Assembly (NCBI GenBank): GCA_003550305.1
Contig: QKYT01000126.1
Location: 95,628 to 121,346 of the forward strand
Reading direction: 5' to 3'
DNA: 25,719 nt
From: Glomus cerebriforme
Lineage: Eukaryota > Glomeromycota > Glomeromycetes > Glomerales > Glomeraceae
Shown: piece by piece, positions 21,346 to 25,719 of the stretch
Layout of the letters: each line of letters opens with the position of its first letter
How positions within the stretch are numbered: position 1 is the first letter of the stretch
The notes under the pieces: model-generated
What the model was told of the DNA's origin: nothing
The model's database searches: none
What the model saw: the letters and a program-made list of their open reading frames with translations, nothing else
Translations under genes and position numbers: made by a program

Positions 21346-22248
21346 ATGGAGACATTTAACTCGGAAATAAAAAATAAATCATTTGAAGTGAAAGATGATG
21401 TGACATCAAAGGGAATTAAACATGAAGTGGAGATATACGACTCGCAAAATTTGAGATATGTACCATATGGATTATATGAAACAAAGACAAATAATATGTT
21501 CAAATATTCCGGCTTGGAAATGGGAATTATTCCAACCGAAGATTGTAGCATTAAACCATTTGAAGACCCTTTAAACAACGGTTATTTTTTACATTATTTA
21601 GATAAAAAGATTAAGACTTATGATCTCTTTAAACTTTATAATGATACTTCATACTTGGCCACCTTGTATGTAGGTTATTTAAATTATTTGGTTGACAACT
21701 GCAAACCAGATTTTCCACCACGAATAAATGTAGAGGAATTTGTCGACGAAAATCAAAATAATCCGAAAATTAAGGATAGGAGCAAGATGAATGGGGGAAA
21801 TTCTTTTATGGTTTACCGAAAATATCTTAAAAAACATCTTGAAATATTAGAAATAAACATTCCCATGCAGCAACTTTCTACCTTATCGAGTATTTTATGG
21901 GCAAGGGAGTCTAAAGAAGTGAAAGATTGGTACAGAGACCTTTCGGGACAAATAAAAAAATCACACAACAATCATTTACGAAAACATATCAGTAAGAGTT
22001 GTAAAACCATTAGGAATGAGAAGGATATGAAAAGAAACGGAGGAAATTCTTTTATGATTTATAGAAGTAACCTTAATGAATATCTGAAATCAATAGGAAA
22101 ACCCCTTTCTATGACAGAACTTTCTTCCTTAGCGAGTGTTTTATGGAGTAGAGAACCAGACGATGTGAAATTTCAGTGTAAAGTAATTTTGGATCAAACA
22201 AAAAAAATGCTCAATGAAGAAATATTGAAATTGCATTATAAACAGTGA
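21346..22248 (+). CDS. Protein with two tandem MATA_HMG-like HMG boxes
   Basis: This is an uninterrupted 300-residue frame from ATG at 21346 to TGA at 22246. Residues 1-145 form an unassigned N-terminal region ending in FPPRINVEEFVDE, a lead-in resembling that of fungal MATA_HMG proteins. Two homologous boxes follow. Box 1 is at about 148-206 (NGGNSFMVYRKYL, LSTLSSILW, VKDWYRDLSGQI). Box 2 is at about 230-292 (NGGNSFMIYRSNL, LSMTELSSLASVLWSREPDDVK). Both keep the N-S-F-x-x-Y-R start of helix 1 and the spaced Trp of helix 2. A basic linker (KKSHNNHLRKHISKSCK) separates them. HMG boxes of this type bind DNA in the minor groove; in Rhizophagus the family is large, and most members I know of have one box. 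The boxes probably arose by internal duplication. Role in mating or general transcription cannot be told. No intron is needed. Confidence 0.85.
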   Translation: METFNSEIKNKSFEVKDDVTSKGIKHEVEIYDSQNLRYVPYGLYETKTNNMFKYSGLEMGIIPTEDCSIKPFEDPLNNGYFLHYLDKKIKTYDLFKLYNDTSYLATLYVGYLNYLVDNCKPDFPPRINVEEFVDENQNNPKIKDRSKMNGGNSFMVYRKYLKKHLEILEINIPMQQLSTLSSILWARESKEVKDWYRDLSGQIKKSHNNHLRKHISKSCKTIRNEKDMKRNGGNSFMIYRSNLNEYLKSIGKPLSMTELSSLASVLWSREPDDVKFQCKVILDQTKKMLNEEILKLHYKQ

Positions 22249-22545
22249 TGGCGGCTTTTTTTGGCAATTTCCAAGAGATGCAATTAAGGGGATTAGGAAA
22301 TTAAGGTTTAACTAGTCGGAGAATATTTTTTGATTTTCAACTATACTATTTTATTTTTAATATTACTTAATTTCTTTATTTGTTTATATTATTTTCATGT
22401 GTTTATTTTCACTTTTGATATGTATATACTGCTCATTCTTTTTTGGTGTTACAATGAATGCATTATTTTTGACCACTTTGTTGTTTAAAAATCATCTATC
22501 ATTTGTACCATCATTTATAATCAATACAAATAAATATCATTTCAC

Positions 22546-22551
22546 AATAAA
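22546..22551 (+). terminator. Candidate polyadenylation signal of the double-HMG gene
   Basis: AATAAA occurs about 298 bases past the stop codon. The distance is plausible but long, and weaker variants closer to the stop may be used instead. Confidence 0.3.
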
Positions 22552-22870
22552 GAATATATAAAAATTTTTTTACGAATTTTACGAATTAAGAAATTTGTTT
22601 ATTTGAGCTTAAACAAATGAGAGATTACGCTAGTGACACAAAATAATCAAGATCGAACGAAATGCATCATATCAGCGTACAGTACGTGCCCAATTCTTTC
22701 TAAATAAAAATGTCATTGTATTAATTATTATTACAAATTACAATTTAATAAGAGGAATTGCACCATAAGTTGTACAATTGTATAATAATATCCTGGAATA
22801 ACCAATACTATTGAGCCAAATAATATTGACGTCACAATTCGCTAATTCATTCTTAATGAATATATTTATT

Positions 22871-22978
22871 ACTTCGATCATATAATCAGAAATATACAAA
22901 ATTTATTTTTGGGGAGTCTTATACTCTTGTTGCTTCACTCATATAATCAAAAATACGCAAAATTCAATTTTTTGGGGA
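22871..22978. repeat. Two-copy direct repeat, about 60-bp period
   Basis: Copy 1 (22871-22915) and copy 2 (22931-22978) share CTTC..TCATATAATCA, AAATA and CAAAATT, then a T-run and GGGGA, with scattered substitutions. A third partial copy (TTGCTTCGC, 22987-22995) follows. It looks like a small tandem duplication that has begun to diverge. Confidence 0.7.
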
Positions 22979-23337
22979 AAATATTATTGCTTCGCTTTTT
23001 ACAATGAAAATAATAAGTCACGGAAAATCTTTATTTAATTATAATTGGTTCTGATTGTTCCATTATCAATGTTCGTCACCAATAAAGAATGACTTTGTTC
23101 AAATTTTAATTGATTATGATTTTAATTATGAAAAAATCTCTATTTAATCTTTGAATTTTTCCCTTCCAAAAAAATCATTGAAAGAATATAAAGATAACAA
23201 AGCTTTTACTCTTTGCCATAAAAAAAAAATATCCTTCATTTTCTTTCAAGTATCAAAGGTCGTTTGCCTTAATTAAACATTTCAGTAAATTTCTTCGATA
23301 TCTCAGGATCAGATTTTACTATCTCTGATATCTCGCA

Positions 23338-23808
23338 ATGGATGCTCAAGCAGCTCAAGCAGCTAAAACAATATTGAAACAAATATCGAAATTGGATCGA
23401 AATGAAATAAAAAGATTCATGAACCAATTTCCTCTTCCCGTGACACCGCGCGATATTGAAAGTATAAAAATGGAAATCGAAGAAATTGATAAACTTAAAA
23501 GCAGAAAAATGAAAATCGCGACACCGCACAACATTGATAGATTTAAAAGTAAAAAAAATATTCTTACATTTAACGTATATTACATTGTATTAATCAAAAT
23601 CTTGCAATGTTATTTCAATGTTCCAGAGGATCCAAAAGAATTACAAATATTAAAAGTATTTGTTAGCACAATGTATGGTGCAGAATCAGGAGAATGTAAA
23701 GAAATTTGTAAATCATTTGCGAATTACATAAATGATGCGACATTTGATGAATCTGGTGAATTTAAAGCAAACAAAGAAGTTTTTTGTGAAGCGCCTATGC
23801 CCTGGTGA
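23338..23808 (+). CDS. Small protein of unknown function, probable in-frame intron
   Basis: The frame runs from ATG at 23338 to TGA at 23806, 156 codons if unspliced. I recognise no family. Positions 23549-23626 look like a 78-bp intron: donor GTAAAA, AT-rich body, pyrimidine-rich end and CAG. It is a multiple of three with no stop, so the frame stays open either way. Removing it joins DRFK to KDPKELQILK, drops a hydrophobic stretch (LTFNVYYIVLIKIL) that looks unlike the rest, and leaves 130 residues. The remaining protein is charged, probably helical and has no signal peptide. A short internal repeat is visible: VTPRDIESIK and ATPHNIDRFK, also similar at DNA level (GACACCGC). The gene follows the double-HMG gene on the same strand after 1.1 kb. 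It is likely a lineage-specific gene. I am fairly sure it is coding, and unsure of function. Confidence 0.6.
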   Translation: MDAQAAQAAKTILKQISKLDRNEIKRFMNQFPLPVTPRDIESIKMEIEEIDKLKSRKMKIATPHNIDRFKSKKNILTFNVYYIVLIKILQCYFNVPEDPKELQILKVFVSTMYGAESGECKEICKSFANYINDATFDESGEFKANKEVFCEAPMPW

Positions 23809-23951
23809 AGAATTAAAGAACACGATTGCAAATGAAGCGCGACACAAAAAAGGGTTATTTGGTTGCTTTGTATGTTAATTACGTAATTATTTTCATTTTA
23901 TTTTTTGGTCTCACCACTGGTGATTATCACCGGTCTATTGGTTTTATAACA

Positions 23952-23957
23952 AATAAA
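23952..23957 (+). terminator. Candidate polyadenylation signal of the small gene at 23338
   Basis: AATAAA lies about 144 bases after the stop codon. It follows a short CACTGGTG/CACCGGT near-inverted repeat. The distance fits a normal 3' UTR. Confidence 0.4.
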
Positions 23958-25190
23958 GTTACTGTATATTTAAACAAAAAGATAATTTAGCTTACATGTT
24001 TAACGACCTTATTTTATGTAAATTTACAAGAACAAGTTTTTCTTAGGTTAGAAAAGCTGCTGTTAGTTGATCATTACATTTTTTTTTTTAAGAAAAAATT
24101 TTAATTAAATATTTTCAAAATTTGGTGCGATTGATATCAAACCTTATAAATTTTTTTTATGTATCTTAGGCCACTCCAAGCCAATTCTTCGTTTAACATA
24201 CCCCCCCTTTTGTTTTTTATTTTGATAAGAAAAATGATACACATAATTTATGCCAGAATTAGTAAAATTTTCACCAAAATTTTAAAGCTTTAAAATTACT
24301 TTAATTTCGGCCAAAATATAATGTTCGGCCGGAATTAAGTTGTGACTAAGAAATTATGAAAAAATGAAACTCAAGAAAATATAAGCATTAAGTTCATCTA
24401 TATGATTAGTAATAAGGATTTGAATTTTAAGATTATAATATCTGATATAATATATACAATGTTTTAGACGCAAAAAAATTATGATTGCAATTATACTTCT
24501 TCCTTCTATTTCTTTTCCATCATTATTATCATCATCATCATTATCGCTTTCATTAAATTTCATCATCATAATATGTAAATATTTTAGATTATTGAATTAA
24601 AATAATTTTGTTATCCTCATGAATAAAATATATTATTAAAATTTGATTTAAGCCTAAATATTCCAATAGGAAGAAAGATCACAATATAGTTTATATTTTG
24701 CAAGTCTCACTAAAGAATGGAAAAAATTCAATTTATAAAAATGTTGGCATTGTATAATCCACAGCCATCAACATCAAATTGTCCGGCCGAAAATAAGAAC
24801 CATAAATTCAAGGGAATAGAGACTTTAGTTTTTCTTTTCTTGCTTAAGCTTTTAATAAATTCTTTTTTTAAAAAAATGCTAAGTATAACTAGTAGCTACG
24901 AAAATTTTTGACAATTTCAATTATTTTTTTTATTTGCTTGAATCAAATATTACAATTGCCATTATCACTGTATTAAAATAAATAAAACTGCGAATATAAT
25001 TTAGTTTATTAATTTTGGTCAATCTATGATTAATATTTGTGTAAAAAATCGATGGAAGGGTCACAGTTGACTGATCGAAGTGATATAGTTTCAATATAGT
25101 TTCTGCTATGAAAATCCTATGGAAACGTACTCTTAATATTAATGAAATTTCCTTTTTTTTGGAAATTTCTAGATACCTAATGGACATTGG

Positions 25191-25269
25191 ACAGGTTTCC
25201 ACTGCACTTCGACCAGTGCCTGTAGCATCCACCCTGGTATCCCGTGATTCCCGTCATCCTGATGGATGC
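25191..25269. other. GC-rich, hairpin-forming island
   Basis: About half of the bases are G or C by eye, against roughly a quarter around it. ACAGG (25191) and CACTG (25200) pair with CAGTG (25214) and CCTGT (25219) in one nested stem with a small bulge. GCATCCA (25225-25231) pairs with TGGATGC (25263-25269) in a second stem directly after it. A 43-codon reverse frame (25300-25169) and two others are open across it, with no family recognised. It may be a structured RNA, a transposon fragment or a captured piece of coding sequence. The sequence alone does not decide. Confidence 0.35.
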
Positions 25270-25416
25270 CGGCGCTTCTCAGTTGCAGTTGATCTTTCAT
25301 AAATTTAATGACCATATTGAAAAAGACCGCATCTATAAATGAATGTGGGTGAGAATTTTCATTAATATTTTATTGCACATTAACAAATTACGGTGTCAAA
25401 GCATCATTTAGGCATT

Positions 25417-25451
25417 GGGGATGGGGATGGGGATGGAAATGGAAATGGGAT
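25417..25451. repeat. Hexamer array GGGGAT / GGAAAT
   Basis: Three GGGGAT units are followed by two GGAAAT units and a partial GGGATA. The strand is strongly G-rich in otherwise AT-rich DNA. There are three GGGG tracts plus a GGG, so G-quadruplex formation is possible. No gene is adjacent. Confidence 0.8.
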
Positions 25452-25719
25452 ATAAAACTATGAAACTATAATTTAGGTATCACGTTGGGGTGTGCGGTCA
25501 ACTAATTAAATCAAAACTATATGTGGTTACGCTGATTTTCAACTAACAAATGATTTTTTCACAAAAATTGATCGATATTATACCTTATAGCACTATATAT
25601 AAATTAACTATAAAAAAAACAGGCTATTTTTTTTAGATGTCCAGATCGAATTTCTTTCTCTCTCCAAATTTTCTAAATATAAATCAGTTTTTCCATACCA
25701 CAGCTACAAAGTTACGAAG

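Larger units (their letters stand above)
22249..23337. other. Intergenic region with short direct repeats
   Basis: No gene is visible. It begins with the 3' UTR of the double-HMG gene and ends with the leader of the small gene at 23338. It contains a roughly 60-bp direct repeat (22871-22978) and otherwise AT-rich unique sequence. Confidence 0.6.
23809..25719. other. Terminal non-coding stretch
   Basis: No supportable protein gene is seen. Noted here: a likely polyadenylation signal for the upstream gene (23952), GGCCGG-containing inverted motifs (24303-24334 and 24782-24791), a perfect GAAATTTCC/GGAAATTTC hairpin (25144-25169), a GC-rich structured island (about 25181-25290) and a GGGGAT hexamer array (25417-25451). 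Open frames here are short and low complexity, or lie within the GC-rich island, where every frame tends to be open. Confidence 0.55.

Noticed and set aside
21249..21578. Reverse 109-codon frame over the start of the double-HMG gene
   Set aside because: It is antisense to a frame with clear protein motifs and has no recognisable domain.
23269..23529. Reverse 86-codon frame over the small gene at 23338
   Set aside because: It is antisense shadow, rich in Phe/His/Ser; the forward frame has a better composition, an internal repeat and a 3' signal.
24717..24911. 64-codon forward frame
   Set aside because: The first 37 residues look faintly protein-like, but the rest is Leu/Phe low complexity and there is no family, splice support or conserved context.
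24930..25302. Forward and reverse frames over the GC-rich island
   Set aside because: Several frames are open at once because the GC-rich stretch lacks stop codons. No frame shows a recognisable domain, so none is called as a gene.
1..25719. CRISPR arrays, prophage or bacterial operons
   Set aside because: There is no regularly spaced repeat array, and all recognised genes are eukaryotic with introns or fungal domains.

Overview
The window looks like AT-rich nuclear DNA from a fungus. The best guess is an arbuscular mycorrhizal fungus of the Rhizophagus type. Reasons: long A/T homopolymers and ATT microsatellites; introns of 72-101 bp with GT...AG ends; AATAAA-like 3' signals; a MATA_HMG-type protein of the class expanded in that lineage; and a fungal SWIRM protein and an HP1 homologue. 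No bacterial, organellar or viral gene is visible. The species assignment is inference.

Layout: 1-8630 has no gene I can support. It contains a 1.94-kb block present twice (3149-5091 and 5093-7034), separated by the only N in the window. The copies differ by one A in one homopolymer. This is almost certainly an unmerged contig overlap rather than a biological duplication. 8631-9947 (+) is an intronless SWIRM-domain nuclear protein (Fun19/Laf type). 12162-13459 (-) is a five-exon stand-alone peroxisomal 2-enoyl-CoA hydratase 2 (MaoC/hot-dog) with a 23-nt microexon over the catalytic motif and a C-terminal AKL peroxisomal signal. 17240-18277 (+) is a five-exon HP1-type heterochromatin protein (chromodomain, AT-hook-like hinge, chromo shadow domain), only fragments of which appear as open frames. 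18278-21345 holds weak exon-like islands and a fold-back, MITE-like element. 21346-22248 (+) is a protein with two tandem MATA_HMG-like boxes. 23338-23808 (+) is a small unrecognised protein gene with a probable in-frame 78-bp intron. The end of the window is non-coding apart from a GC-rich, hairpin-forming island near 25190-25270.

Three of the five genes (SWIRM, HP1, HMG) encode predicted chromatin or DNA-binding proteins. In fungi SWIRM proteins of this type associate with Rpd3L/Clr6-type histone deacetylase complexes, and HP1 reads methylated H3K9. Their proximity is suggestive, but nothing in the sequence shows co-regulation. The hydratase belongs to peroxisomal beta-oxidation and is unrelated. 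Exon structures were built by hand from splice sites and protein motifs and have not been tested against transcripts.
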